NCBI GenBank assembly: GCA_001580565.1
Contig: LRBF01000222.1
Span: 1 to 64,000, forward strand
DNA length: 64,000 nucleotides
Direction: 5' to 3'
Origin: Caballeronia megalochromosomata
GTDB taxonomy: Bacteria; Pseudomonadota; Gammaproteobacteria; Burkholderiales; Burkholderiaceae
The notes below the pieces were generated by a model. It searched no databases and was not told the DNA's origin. It saw nothing but the letters and a program-made list of their open reading frames with translations. A program made the position numbers and the translations under genes. Below, piece after piece: positions 29,843-39,248 of this stretch (position 1 is the stretch's first letter; each line of letters starts with the position of its first letter).

Positions 29843-31111
29843 TCAAGCCGCCACAGTAACGCGTCCCACGCTTGCGGGCAAACACGCGGGGCCGACCGGC
29901 TCGAAGGTTTTGTAAGTCAGGATGAATTCCTGATGCCCGAGCGCCTCCGACTTCGACGCCGCGCCCGCCGCCACCGCGACGGTGACGTCGAAAATTTCGC
30001 GGCCCACTTCGTCGAGCGTCGCGCGGCCTTCGAGAATGCGGCCCGCGTCGACGTCCATGTCGCCGGACAGATTGCGATACGTCGATGGATTCGCGCAGAC
30101 CTTGATCACAGGCGATATCGCCGAGCCGACCACCGAGCCGCGCCCCGTCGTGAAGAGAATCACGTGACAGCCGCACGCGATCAGCTCGCCGATCTCCGCG
30201 TTGTCGCTGATATTCGGAAAGCCGAAGCGCGGCTCGCCGTCGGGGACCACGTCGAGCAGATAGAGGCCGCCCGTCGGCGGCACGTCGCCCGGCTTGATGA
30301 TGCCGACGATCGGCGACGCGCCGCTCTTCGAGTACGCGCCGAGCGATTTCTCCTCCTGCGTCGTCAGTCCGCCGTCCGCGTTGCCGACGGAGAACGAGCC
30401 GTGGCCCATCGTCGTGTAATAGCGCGCGGCCTTCTGCACGCAATCGACGATCGCATCGCCGAGTTCGGGCCGCGCCGCGCGCCGCTTCATATGAAATTCG
30501 CAGCCGACGAGCTCGCCCGTTTCCTCGAAGATGCACGACGCGCCCGCATCGATGAACGCATCGAACGCGCGGCCCACCGCCGGATTCGCCGTGATGCCGC
30601 TCGTGCCGTCCGAGCCGCCGCAGATCGTGCCGACGATCAGTTCGTCGAGCGCCATCGGCACTTTCTGTTGCGCGGCGAGCGTCGCGCGCGCCTCGCGCAC
30701 CCAGTCGAGACCGTTCTGGATCGTGCTGCGCGTGCCGCCTTTTTCCTGAATCGTCAGCACGGCGGCGGGACGCCCGCTCGCGCGCACGACATCGGCGAGA
30801 TAGTGCTTGTTCATGCTCTCGCAGCCGAGCGACACGAACAGCACCGCGCCCACATTCGGGTGCGTGCAGATGCGCTCCAGCATCTTTTCGGCGTAGCTGT
30901 TCGGATAGCAGCCCGGAAAGCCGATCAGATGCACGGGCGCTTCGGCTTGCGGATCGAACGAATCGAAGTCATCGAACGATGGACGGAAGTGCGCGACGAT
31001 CTCGCGCGCGACGTGATGCGCGCATTCGACGAGATACGCCACCGCGACGACATTGCGGATGCCCTTCTTGCCATCCGCGCGGAGAAATCCTTGCAGTGCG
31101 GGACTGTTCAT
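29843..31111 (-). CDS. UxaA/altronate dehydratase-type large subunit, probable L-fuconate dehydratase
   Basis: 422 aa, C-terminal catalytic part of the UxaA/GarD family. Typical blocks are GFLRADGKKGIRN, LIGFPGCYPNS, FVSLGCESMNK, CGGSDGTSG and FPNISDNAEIGELI; conserved Cys residues in GCYPN, GCES and CGGSDG may bind the metal. It dehydrates a sugar acid to the 2-keto-3-deoxy acid. The SAF-domain half is a separate gene 9 bp upstream. Substrate (L-fuconate) is inferred from the operon. Confidence 0.83.
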   Translation of the reverse strand: MNSPALQGFLRADGKKGIRNVVAVAYLVECAHHVAREIVAHFRPSFDDFDSFDPQAEAPVHLIGFPGCYPNSYAEKMLERICTHPNVGAVLFVSLGCESMNKHYLADVVRASGRPAAVLTIQEKGGTRSTIQNGLDWVREARATLAAQQKVPMALDELIVGTICGGSDGTSGITANPAVGRAFDAFIDAGASCIFEETGELVGCEFHMKRRAARPELGDAIVDCVQKAARYYTTMGHGSFSVGNADGGLTTQEEKSLGAYSKSGASPIVGIIKPGDVPPTGGLYLLDVVPDGEPRFGFPNISDNAEIGELIACGCHVILFTTGRGSVVGSAISPVIKVCANPSTYRNLSGDMDVDAGRILEGRATLDEVGREIFDVTVAVAAGAASKSEALGHQEFILTYKTFEPVGPACLPASVGRVTVAA

Positions 31112-31120
31112 GACTGTTCT

Positions 31121-31438
31121 TCAGTGCTGTACGTAAGCGTGCCCGGCATCGTGCGTGTACGTCGGGATGTAGTCGCTTTCGAGATTGTGAGTATGCAGAT
31201 GCGCGCCGCACGCGACATCGACACTCACGTGACCGATGATCGCGCCGTAGCGCAGCACCTTCTCGTCCTTCGAGAGCGCGCGCCGCGCGACCTTGTGCGC
31301 GAGCTCGATGGTCGTCGCGAGCGTAATGGCCTCACCTTCGATCATCAGCGTTTCGCCTTGTGGCAAACGCGCGGCGGCGATCAGGCAGTTGTCTTCCGGG
31401 CTCAGCAGAATGAGGCGCGGGTCGGTGTTGGTTTGCAT
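31121..31438 (-). CDS. SAF-domain small subunit of UxaA-type dehydratase
   Basis: 105 aa. It matches the N-terminal SAF domain of altronate dehydratase (SPEDNCLIAAARLPQGE, YGAIIGHVSVDVACGAHLHTH). In single-chain UxaA this is fused to the large domain; here the dehydratase is split. It starts 11 bp after the permease gene and ends 9 bp before the large subunit. Confidence 0.85.
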   Translation of the reverse strand: MQTNTDPRLILLSPEDNCLIAAARLPQGETLMIEGEAITLATTIELAHKVARRALSKDEKVLRYGAIIGHVSVDVACGAHLHTHNLESDYIPTYTHDAGHAYVQH

Positions 31439-31449
31439 CGTTCGATATC

Positions 31450-32472
31450 TCAAGTTTGCGCTTCGCCACCCGCGATGCGCGCCACCATAAGCGAGCCGAG
31501 GATGATCGCGCCGTAGATCGCCTGAATCCAGAACGACGGAACCTGCGCAAGTGTCAGGAGGTTTTGCACGATGCCCAACAGCAAAACGCCTGACAGTGCG
31601 CCGAGCATCGTGCCCTTGCCGCCATCGAGCGAAATGCCGCCGATCACCGCCGCGGCGAACACCGTGAAGATCATGCCGTTGCCCTGATTCGCGTTGATCG
31701 CGCCGACATAGCCCGTCACGATCAATCCGCCGATGGACGCGAGCACGCTGCCCAGCACGAACACGCCCCACGTGATGCGCTCGACGCGAATGCCCGCCGC
31801 GCGCGCCGCTTCCGGATTGCCGCCGATCGCGTAGAGCGCGCGGCCGAGCCGGTGGTAACGCAGCATGAACGCCGCGACCGCGAAGGCCGCCGCCGCGAGC
31901 CAGACGGAGAGCGGCAGGCCGAGCACGAGCGTCGTCGCGAGGGTGAAGAACGACGGCGGCATGTCGAAGAGCGTGCCGCCCTTGGTGGCGCCGACGAGCA
32001 TGCCGCGCAGCACGATCAGCATCGCGAGCGTGACGATGAACGCGTTCAGGCGCAGCCGCACCACCAGAAAGCCGTTGACGAAGCCGACCAGCGCACCGAC
32101 GACCAGGATCGCCGCGAGCCCCGCCGCCGCGGGCCATTCGAGGCCGAAGCCCGACGACGCAGCCGGCATCACGAGCATCGCGCCGACGGCGGGCGCGATG
32201 CCGACCGTCGATTCGAGCGACAGATCGAACTTGCCCGTCAGCACGATCAGCGATTCGGCGAGCACGACGAGCGCGAGCGCCGCCGACGCGCCGAGAATGC
32301 TGATCAGATTCGCCTGCGTCAGAAAGCTCGGGCTGACGAACGCGCCGATCGCGAGCAGCAGCGCGAGCGCGGGCAAGAGCGCGAGATCGCGAAAGCGCGC
32401 GAGCTCGATGCGCGGACGCTGGCGCTGCATCGGCAGGCCGGCCATCGCGGAACTGGAAACGTCATGCTTCAT
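31450..32472 (-). CDS. sugar ABC transporter permease (RbsC/AraH family)
   Basis: 340 aa, about 8-10 membrane helices. The family motif is in RYHRLGRALYAIGGNPEAARAAGI, followed by ITWGVFVLGSVLASIGGLI. It forms a membrane homodimer with the RbsA-like ATPase, whose stop it overlaps by 11 bp. Confidence 0.93.
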   Translation of the reverse strand: MKHDVSSSAMAGLPMQRQRPRIELARFRDLALLPALALLLAIGAFVSPSFLTQANLISILGASAALALVVLAESLIVLTGKFDLSLESTVGIAPAVGAMLVMPAASSGFGLEWPAAAGLAAILVVGALVGFVNGFLVVRLRLNAFIVTLAMLIVLRGMLVGATKGGTLFDMPPSFFTLATTLVLGLPLSVWLAAAAFAVAAFMLRYHRLGRALYAIGGNPEAARAAGIRVERITWGVFVLGSVLASIGGLIVTGYVGAINANQGNGMIFTVFAAAVIGGISLDGGKGTMLGALSGVLLLGIVQNLLTLAQVPSFWIQAIYGAIILGSLMVARIAGGEAQT

Positions 32473-33967
32473 GGAGACTCACTCCTTCGACGGATGCGAT
32501 GAGTTCATGGTCCTGCCAACCGGCAGGGAATTCGGCGGCGATCGCGCCACGGAACATCACGAGGACGCGGTCGCAGGTGCGCAGGTCGTCGAGTTCGCCG
32601 GAGACGACGAGCACCGCCTTGCCTTCCTCGCGCACCCGTTCGACGACGCCGAGCAGCGCTTCCTTCGATTTCACGTCGACGCCCGCGGTCGGATCGATGA
32701 GCACGAGCACGTTCGGATCGGTCGCGAGCGCGCGCGCCATCACCACTTTTTGCTGATTGCCGCCCGACAGGCCCGACACGACATGCTCCGGCCCTTGCGT
32801 CTTGATGCCGAGCGCCGCGATCATGCGGCGCCCGAACGCGTTCTTCTGCGCCGGCGACGCGATGCCGAAGCGCCCGAGCGTGCGCGCGATCGTCATCGAC
32901 GCGTTCTCCGCGACCGATTGCGACAGCACCAGTCCTTCGCGATGCCGGTCTTTCGGCACGCAGCCGACGCCACGCGCGAGCGCGGCAGGCACGTCGCCGG
33001 GAGGCAGCGCGCGGCCATCGACCTCGATCGTGCCGCTGCGCTGCGCCTTCAAACCGGCGATGGCTTCCGCAACGCTCGTGCGACCGCTCGTCGTCGCGCC
33101 CGTCAGGCCGATGACTTCGCCGCGCCGCACGGCAAAGCTGACGTCGTCGTAGTCGCCGCCCGAGAGCGCGGACACGGAAAGCGCGACCGATGCATCGGCG
33201 GGCAATGGCGCGCGCGTCGCGGCATCGGTGACGGCGAGACCGCCTTTTTCGCCCGTCATCGCTTCGATCAGCTTCTCGCGCGGCAACGCCGAAACCGGCG
33301 CACTGACGATATGCCTGGCATCGCGCAGAACGGTCACTGCCTGACAGATTTCGTACACTTCCTGCAAGTGATGGGAAATGAACAGGAAAGTGACACCTTC
33401 GCGCTGCAACTCTTCGATACGCTTGAAGAGACGCTTGATCTCCTCGCCGTCCAACTGTGCAGTCGGTTCGTCGAGGATGATGAAGCGCGCGCCGTACGAC
33501 AGCGCCCGCGCGATCTCGACGAGCTGCCGCGCTTCGACGCTCAGATCGCCCGCGCGCGCATCCTCGCGCACGTCGATCTTCCAGTGATCGAGCAATGCGC
33601 GCGCGTCGCGACGCATCGTGCGCCAGTCGATCACGCCGCCGCGCCGATGCTGCCGGTTGATGAACAGGTTCTCGGCGACCGACAGCTCGCGAATGATCGT
33701 CGAATGCTGATACACGCACGCGACGCGCTCGCGCCACGCGTCGCGGTCCGCGAGCGCCGGCGCGCTCTCGCCGCCGAAGCGGATCTCGCCGGCGTCCGGC
33801 TTGCGCAGGCCGGTGATCATCGAGACGAGCGTCGACTTGCCCGCGCCGTTGCGCCCGACGAGCGCGTGCGACTCGCCGGGCAGCACGCGCATCGTGACGT
33901 CCGCGAGCGCCGCCGTCGAACCGTAACGCTTGGTCAACCCGAGCGCTTCCACCACGGGCGCGCTCAT
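32462..33967 (-). CDS. sugar ABC transporter ATP-binding protein (RbsA/AraG family, double NBD)
   Basis: 501 aa with two ABC domains. The first has Walker A GRNGAGKST and Walker B FIILDEPTAQLD; its signature region (DLSVEARQLVEIARAL) departs from LSGGQ, which is normal for this family. The second has a degenerate Walker A (GATTSGRTS) and signature LSGGNQQKVVMARAL. The start at 33967 overlaps the binding-protein stop by ATGA. Confidence 0.92.
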   Translation of the reverse strand: MSAPVVEALGLTKRYGSTAALADVTMRVLPGESHALVGRNGAGKSTLVSMITGLRKPDAGEIRFGGESAPALADRDAWRERVACVYQHSTIIRELSVAENLFINRQHRRGGVIDWRTMRRDARALLDHWKIDVREDARAGDLSVEARQLVEIARALSYGARFIILDEPTAQLDGEEIKRLFKRIEELQREGVTFLFISHHLQEVYEICQAVTVLRDARHIVSAPVSALPREKLIEAMTGEKGGLAVTDAATRAPLPADASVALSVSALSGGDYDDVSFAVRRGEVIGLTGATTSGRTSVAEAIAGLKAQRSGTIEVDGRALPPGDVPAALARGVGCVPKDRHREGLVLSQSVAENASMTIARTLGRFGIASPAQKNAFGRRMIAALGIKTQGPEHVVSGLSGGNQQKVVMARALATDPNVLVLIDPTAGVDVKSKEALLGVVERVREEGKAVLVVSGELDDLRTCDRVLVMFRGAIAAEFPAGWQDHELIASVEGVSLHEA

Positions 33968-34965
33968 TTGATGTTGTTGCCCCAGAGGGACTTGTCGTCG
34001 ACGTTGGCCTTCGTCACGAGGGGCGCGGGCAACTGATCCTCCAGAATGCCGGGCGCGCGCTGGACGATCGTGCTGCCGTGATCCGTCGGGCCGGGCCTGA
34101 AGGTCTGTCCGGCGAGCGCCGCCTTGATATAGAAGAGACCGTACTTCGCGTACAGATCGGCGGGCTGCGAGATGGTCGCGTCGATTTCGCCGCGGCGGAT
34201 CGCATCGTATTCCTGCGGGATGCCGTCGTTGCTCACGATCACGATGTGCTTCGGATCGCCCGCCTTGACGAGCAACTGCTTGCGCCGCAGCGTCTGCAGC
34301 GTCGGCGACAGATAGACGCCGCCCGCCTGCATGTAGATCGCCTTCACATCGGGGTTCGCGGTCAGCAGGCTGTCGAGCGCGGTCGCGGCGGCGTCGCCTT
34401 TCCACGCGGCCGGAATCTCCAGAAGACTCAGCGACGGATATTTCTTCAGGCACGCGCGAAACGCCTCGGAGCGATCGCGGCCGTTTACCGACGCCAGATC
34501 GCCCATGATCTGCACGACCTTGCCCGACTTCACGTGCTCGCCGATGTACTCGCACGACTTCGTGCCGTACGCGCGGTTGTCGGCGCGCACGACCATCGCG
34601 ACCCTGCCCTGCGTCGGCGCGACATCCACTGCGACGACCGGCACGCTCTTCGCCGATGACGCATCGAGCGCCCGGCTGATCGCCGCCGAATCCAGCGGCC
34701 CGACGACGATGCCCTTTGCGCCGAGGTTCAGCAGGTTGTTCATGTCGGTGATCTGCTGCGCGGGATCGCCGTTCGAATTGACGGGCGCGAGGATGTCGAG
34801 GCCCATTTCCTTCGCGTATTTCGGCAGGTAGTTGTTGTACGACTGCCAGAACGGCGACGTCAGCAACGGCAGGCCGAGGCCGACCTTGCCGCTCTCCGCG
34901 GCGTGAGAAAGGCCGATGGTGCCGGCCGCAACGATGGCGGCGGCGAGCGTCTTCGTGAATCTCAT
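33964..34965 (-). CDS. sugar ABC transporter substrate-binding protein (RbsB-like)
   Basis: 333 aa. A signal peptide (MRFTKTLAAAIVAAGTIGLSHAAE) is followed by a periplasmic-binding-protein type I fold (PLLTSPFWQSYNNYLPKYA, KGIVVGPLDSAAISRAL, IVIVSNDGIPQEYDAIRRGE). First gene of the operon; AGGAGACAAACG before ATG 34965 fixes the start. The pathway suggests L-fucose or a related 6-deoxy sugar as ligand. Confidence 0.92.
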   Translation of the reverse strand: MRFTKTLAAAIVAAGTIGLSHAAESGKVGLGLPLLTSPFWQSYNNYLPKYAKEMGLDILAPVNSNGDPAQQITDMNNLLNLGAKGIVVGPLDSAAISRALDASSAKSVPVVAVDVAPTQGRVAMVVRADNRAYGTKSCEYIGEHVKSGKVVQIMGDLASVNGRDRSEAFRACLKKYPSLSLLEIPAAWKGDAAATALDSLLTANPDVKAIYMQAGGVYLSPTLQTLRRKQLLVKAGDPKHIVIVSNDGIPQEYDAIRRGEIDATISQPADLYAKYGLFYIKAALAGQTFRPGPTDHGSTIVQRAPGILEDQLPAPLVTKANVDDKSLWGNNIK

Positions 34966-35048
34966 GCGTTTGTCTCCTGATGTGTGCTGTTTTTTGCGAC
35001 TGCTACGAACCTGCGGCTGTGGGTGCGGCGGGAATCCATCGATGCATT

Positions 35049-35064
35049 CGTTCATCAGTGAACG
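35049..35064. promoter_or_regulatory. candidate IclR operator between divergent genes
   Basis: cgttca-tcag-tgaacg is a perfect 6-bp inverted repeat about 90 bp from the binding-protein ATG, with a third ttca half-site at 35070. The position between the operon and its IclR regulator suggests an operator. Binding is inferred. Confidence 0.4.
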
Positions 35065-35178
35065 TATTATTCATATACGCACAAACCGAAGTCAAGAACG
35101 ACGCGTGGCGAAACCACTCGGTAATTTCCCTATCCGGTTTTCGTCGACCGACAGAAGGCTTAAACTCGGCGCCAATTC

Positions 35179-35976
35179 ATGAATCGACCCAGACCGCATA
35201 TGGACGTGGAAGACAACGACGCCGACCGCTATCGCGCGCCCGCTCTCGACAAAGGGCTCGATATCCTCGAATTGCTCTCGGAACAGAAGTCGGGACTGAC
35301 GCGCGCGGAAATCACGAAAATGCTCGGGCGTAACGCGAGCGAGATGTACCGGATGCTGGAGCGGCTCGTCGCGCGGCAATATGTCGTGCGCTCGCCCGAG
35401 GGCGATCGGTATTCGCTCAGCCTGAAGCTGTATGCGCTCGCGCATCGTCATCCGCCGATGAACCGGCTCATATCCGAAGCGTTGCCGGTGATGCAGCGTT
35501 TCGCCGACTCAGCCGAGCAGTCCGTGCATCTCGCCGTCTTCGATCGCGGCAATCTGCTCGTCATCGCGCAAGTGGACGGCCCCGGCACGTGGGGCATTTC
35601 GGTGCGGCTCGGCTCGCGCGTCGGGTTGATCGACACCGGCTCGGGCCGCGTGATGCTCGCGTTCCAGACCGACGAGCAGCGCGAGCACATGCTTGCTGAG
35701 CACACGAAGGTCAAAGGCGAACTCGCGCTCGATCGCGCGCTGCTCGAGGCCGATTACCGGCAGATTTGCGATCTCGGTTATTCGAAGAAGGAGAGCCAGC
35801 AGACCTTCGGGGTGACGGATGTGACATTTCCGCTGCTCGGGCCGTCGGGCCAGGCGATCGCGGCGCTCACCTGCCCGTACATGCGGCGCATCGATGAATA
35901 TGTGGCGCCGTCGATCGACGACGTCACGGCATTGCTGAAAGACGCCGCCGCCTCGCTTTCGATGATGCACGACTGA
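35179..35976 (+). CDS. IclR-family transcriptional regulator of the sugar operon
   Basis: 265 aa. N-terminal winged HTH (GLDILELLSEQKSGLTRAEI, ASEMYRMLERLVARQYVVR) and C-terminal IclR effector domain (AVFDRGNLLVIAQVDGPG, DTGSGRVMLAF, DVTFPLLGPSGQAIAALTCP). Divergent from the ABC transporter operon, so it most likely controls it in response to a pathway sugar or sugar acid. An internal ATG at codon 8 is an alternative start. Confidence 0.88.
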   Translation: MNRPRPHMDVEDNDADRYRAPALDKGLDILELLSEQKSGLTRAEITKMLGRNASEMYRMLERLVARQYVVRSPEGDRYSLSLKLYALAHRHPPMNRLISEALPVMQRFADSAEQSVHLAVFDRGNLLVIAQVDGPGTWGISVRLGSRVGLIDTGSGRVMLAFQTDEQREHMLAEHTKVKGELALDRALLEADYRQICDLGYSKKESQQTFGVTDVTFPLLGPSGQAIAALTCPYMRRIDEYVAPSIDDVTALLKDAAASLSMMHD

Positions 35977-36067
35977 ACCGCGAGCGCGACGCGTTAGAAT
36001 GGCGGCCCTCTCAAAATGACGGCGCGCTGCCACAGGCGTGCCGCCGTGTTCAATCCAGCGCATCCCG

Positions 36068-36613
36068 ATGGCGAAACTTCTTTCAGATACCGAATTCCTC
36101 CGCTTCACCGAGCTTCAGCAAAAGCAGGCGAACTTCACGATCACGTCCGGCGAAGCCGACGAACTGCGCGAGATCGTCGCGCGCGCGCAGAAGACCCGCG
36201 ATGATCGCGCGGCCGCGATGCAGGCGATCGAAACGTATATCGCGCAGTTCGACATCACGCCCGACGAGCTTTTCTCGGCCGAGCAGATCGGCGATGCGGC
36301 GCGCACCTTCGGCCTGATTCCCGCCGCGAAAAAGGAGCGCACGCTGCCGCCGCAACTGACGCACAACGGCAAACCGTATCAGTGGACCTCGCGCGCGCTG
36401 CCCGAAGACATTCGCGTGCCGCTCTTCGACGCGTTCACGTCGGGGCAATCGGTCAAGCCGTTTATCGCGACATTGAAGGACACGTCGCGCTGCGCACTGA
36501 CGATCGCGCGGCTCGAAAAGGAAACGGGAAGTACGTACGCCGAAGCATTGCTCGACGAACTCTCGCTGTCGCGCGCCCAGATCGAGGAAGCGCTCACCCG
36601 GCTCGCGGCCTAA
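36068..36613 (+). CDS. conserved protein of unknown function
   Basis: 181 aa, cytoplasmic and mostly helical. The N-terminal 70 residues are charged and could form a coiled coil (RFTELQQKQANFTITSGEAD, EIVARAQKTRDDRAAAMQAI), followed by FDITPDELFSAEQIG and LTHNGKPYQWTSRALP. The layout recalls H-NS-type proteins faintly, but the DNA-binding signature is not convincing. I chose the ATG at 36068 (MAKLLSDTEF). Its stop overlaps that of the convergent acetyltransferase gene by 4 nt. Confidence 0.6.
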   Translation: MAKLLSDTEFLRFTELQQKQANFTITSGEADELREIVARAQKTRDDRAAAMQAIETYIAQFDITPDELFSAEQIGDAARTFGLIPAAKKERTLPPQLTHNGKPYQWTSRALPEDIRVPLFDAFTSGQSVKPFIATLKDTSRCALTIARLEKETGSTYAEALLDELSLSRAQIEEALTRLAA

Positions 36614-39036
36614 TCCGCGCGCGGCTGTGCCGGCGCATGGCACAGCCGCATCCTGAAGCCGACGACGCCCGGATCTTCGGTCTTCGTCAACTCGAAGCCG
36701 CTATTGCGCGCGAGCGCGATCATGCCGGCGTTCTCGCGCAACGCCTCGCCGACCATCCAGCGCGTACCGCGCTGCTTCGCGTAATCGATGATGCGCGACA
36801 GCAGCAGCGATCCCAGTCCCCTCCCCTTCATGTCCGAGCGTGCGGCGACGGCGAATTCAGCGGTCTCATTGTCAGGATCGGCGATCGCGCGCGCGACGCC
36901 GAGCGTCTCGCCCGTGCCTTCGCCATTCGCCCGCGTGACGATCAACGCCATCTCGCGGTCGTAGTCGATCTGCGTCATGCGCGCGAGCTGCGAGTGATCG
37001 AAGCTGCGCACGGCGCCGAAGAAACGCAGACGCAAATCTTCGGCGGTATTGGCGGCGACGAAAGCCTTGTGCGCTTCTTCGTCCTCGGGGCGAATCGGCC
37101 GCACGGTGACATGCATGCCGCGCCAGTCGAGCGTCTCTTCGAGACAGCGCGGATACGGCACGATCGCGAGCGGCTTGCGATGCGCGCCCAGCGTGAGTTG
37201 CGGCTCGTGAACGGCGACCGAATCGCGTGTCACGCGCAGAGTGAGCCGTAGCGCCACGATTTCCTCGATATAGCAAACAAGTTGCGACAGCGCGGTCAGC
37301 GCATTGAGCAGCGTCTCGGTGGGCAGTTCGCGCGAGCGCGGCGAACGCATGACGAGATCGCGCGAGAGCACGGGATTGAGCGGCGGCAACGCGAACTCGT
37401 GAAGCGCGTCCGCGAGTCCGAGCGCGCCTTCGGCCTTGAACTCGAACACCGGCCCGAACACGCGATGGTTGAGCAACCGCGTCTGGATTTCGACGGCGTC
37501 GCTCGTAAGCGCGTCGGGCGGTCCCGGCTTCACCGTGATGCCGAAGCGGGCGAACACCCGCGCCGCGCGTTCGCCGTTCAATTCGGCGATGCCGTTTGCG
37601 AGCGCGTTGCGAATCTCACACTGCGCCGTATCGATCTCTTCCGGGATATCGACGGGGAGGCCGTCGGGCGTTTGCATCAACAGTTCGCGGCCCTGGCGGA
37701 AATCGACGAGGCGCGCGAAGCCGCGTGCGAGCCGATGCGGCGTCGTGTGCACCGGGATGCCGTTCGCGTGCAGTTCGTCGCGCGTGGCTGAATCGACGCA
37801 GCCGAAAAAGCACGCCAGCAATCCGCGATAGGCGTGACGCCGCTCGGCGATCAACGTGCGCGCGACTTCCGCGACGGGCGCGCTGTGCGTCGGCGCATGC
37901 ACGACGAACACGGTGCCGGTCTCGCGATGCGACGCGAGGGCCTCGAGCGCCGCGCCGAAATCGGCAGGCGTGGCGTCGTCGCCGAGAAGAAGCGGATTGC
38001 CCGCGCGTGCGCGGGGCAGCGCGGCGGCCACGGCATCGCGCGCGGCGGTCGGCCATGGCGCGAGATCGTCGCCCGCGGCGCCGAACGCGTCCTGGGCGAG
38101 AGCAGCGACGCCCGCGTCGCTCGTGATGACGGTCGCGACATCGCTCGCAGCCACGCGGCCGATGCCGAGCGTTTCGATTTCGTCGAGCAGATCGTCGAGT
38201 GAATCGACGCGGACGAGTCCGGCACGCCGAAAGGCCGCGCCGTACAGACGATCGAAGGGATCGTCGCGGCCCGTGCGCAGCACGAGCACCGGCTTGTTTC
38301 GCGCGGCGGCGCGCGCGGCGGACATGAACTTGCGCGCCGATCGGACCGTTTCTATCGCGAGCAGGATTGCACGCGTCGACGCATCGCTCGCAAGGAAATC
38401 GAGGATGTCGCCGGAATCGACGTCGGCTTCATCGCCAAGCGCGACGATGCGCGAGAAGCCGAGACCACGCGCACGCGCCCAGCCCAGCACGCCGTTCGTC
38501 AATGCGTTCGATCCGGAGACCCACGCGACGCCGCCCGATTTGACACTGCATGCGGGTGCGCCGAGACATGCGCCGATCGCGGGCGTCACTACGCCCAGAC
38601 TGGCTGGCCCGATGATGCGCAGGAGGAAAGGTCGGGCCGCGCCAAGCGTGCGCGCGGTCCATGCATCCGCCTCGGCGGCGGACGACTGGAGCTTGTCTTG
38701 CGATGTCGACGAGCCACCGCGCGGCCGCGCCTCACCGACGATCACAACGGCTTTCGTTCCTCGTCGGCCCAGGCGTTCGACGAGATCCGGCCAGGTGTGC
38801 GGTTTTGTGCAGAGCACAGCGACGTTCGGCGCTTCGGGCAACGCATCGATATCCGCGTACACCGCTTCGCCACCCAGCGAGTCGTGCTTCGGATTGACGG
38901 GCCATAGGGCGCCTGTGAATCCCGCGCACTGGATACGCGCCCATACCATCTCGCCGATGCTGCCCGCCCGCGACGATGCCCCTATGACAGCGATCGACTT
39001 CGGTGCGAACAGGATATCCAGATTGCGAACGGTCAT
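36610..39036 (-). CDS. Pat-like GNAT protein acetyltransferase with degenerate acyl-CoA ligase domain
   Basis: 808 aa. The N-terminal part resembles ADP-forming acyl-CoA synthetase (CoA-binding SIAVIGASSRAGSIGEMVW, then two Rossmann-like domains). The C-terminal 170 residues are a GNAT domain (VRPIRPEDEEAH, GRGLGSLLLSRIIDYAKQRG). In active ligases a SHTGA-type His loop follows the KxGR segment; here LRTGRDDPFDRLYGAAFRRAG shows no His loop. The ATP-grasp part also looks shortened. This fits a lysine acetyltransferase whose ligase part serves only as a sensor, as in Pat enzymes acting on acetyl-CoA synthetase. Confidence 0.82.
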   Translation of the reverse strand: MTVRNLDILFAPKSIAVIGASSRAGSIGEMVWARIQCAGFTGALWPVNPKHDSLGGEAVYADIDALPEAPNVAVLCTKPHTWPDLVERLGRRGTKAVVIVGEARPRGGSSTSQDKLQSSAAEADAWTARTLGAARPFLLRIIGPASLGVVTPAIGACLGAPACSVKSGGVAWVSGSNALTNGVLGWARARGLGFSRIVALGDEADVDSGDILDFLASDASTRAILLAIETVRSARKFMSAARAAARNKPVLVLRTGRDDPFDRLYGAAFRRAGLVRVDSLDDLLDEIETLGIGRVAASDVATVITSDAGVAALAQDAFGAAGDDLAPWPTAARDAVAAALPRARAGNPLLLGDDATPADFGAALEALASHRETGTVFVVHAPTHSAPVAEVARTLIAERRHAYRGLLACFFGCVDSATRDELHANGIPVHTTPHRLARGFARLVDFRQGRELLMQTPDGLPVDIPEEIDTAQCEIRNALANGIAELNGERAARVFARFGITVKPGPPDALTSDAVEIQTRLLNHRVFGPVFEFKAEGALGLADALHEFALPPLNPVLSRDLVMRSPRSRELPTETLLNALTALSQLVCYIEEIVALRLTLRVTRDSVAVHEPQLTLGAHRKPLAIVPYPRCLEETLDWRGMHVTVRPIRPEDEEAHKAFVAANTAEDLRLRFFGAVRSFDHSQLARMTQIDYDREMALIVTRANGEGTGETLGVARAIADPDNETAEFAVAARSDMKGRGLGSLLLSRIIDYAKQRGTRWMVGEALRENAGMIALARNSGFELTKTEDPGVVGFRMRLCHAPAQPRAD

Positions 39037-39141
39037 GGCGGCTCCGGCACGCGTGGCAGTGGGGACAGCGCTTAGGATAGGCGATTTTGTTTTGGGGGTG
39101 ATGACGGGGATCCTGCGCGATGGAGTGGGCTTATGCGCGGA

Positions 39142-39159
39142 ACTTTATGCGCATAAAGT
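39142..39159. repeat. parS-like centromere site 1
   Basis: Perfect 18-bp palindrome actttatgcgcataaagt, 190 bp before parA. Same class as the parS sites I recall for secondary replicons of Burkholderia cenocepacia (TTTATGCGCATAAA type). Confidence 0.8.
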
Positions 39160-39232
39160 CCGGCTGCGCGCTTCGGGCTAATTCGGTTGTTCACTTTCCC
39201 GTTAACAGTGAGTGGAGACGCGCGCCTCCCAA

Positions 39233-39248
39233 CTTTATGCGCATAAAC
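39233..39248. repeat. parS-like centromere site 2
   Basis: ctttatgcgcataaac, one base from a perfect 16-bp palindrome, 100 bp before parA and 90 bp from site 1. Confidence 0.78.

Noticed and set aside
32462-34555. Longer 697-aa version of the RbsA-like ATPase
   Set aside because: The upstream extension overlaps the substrate-binding gene out of frame; the ATG at 33967 overlaps its stop and begins at the family N-terminus.
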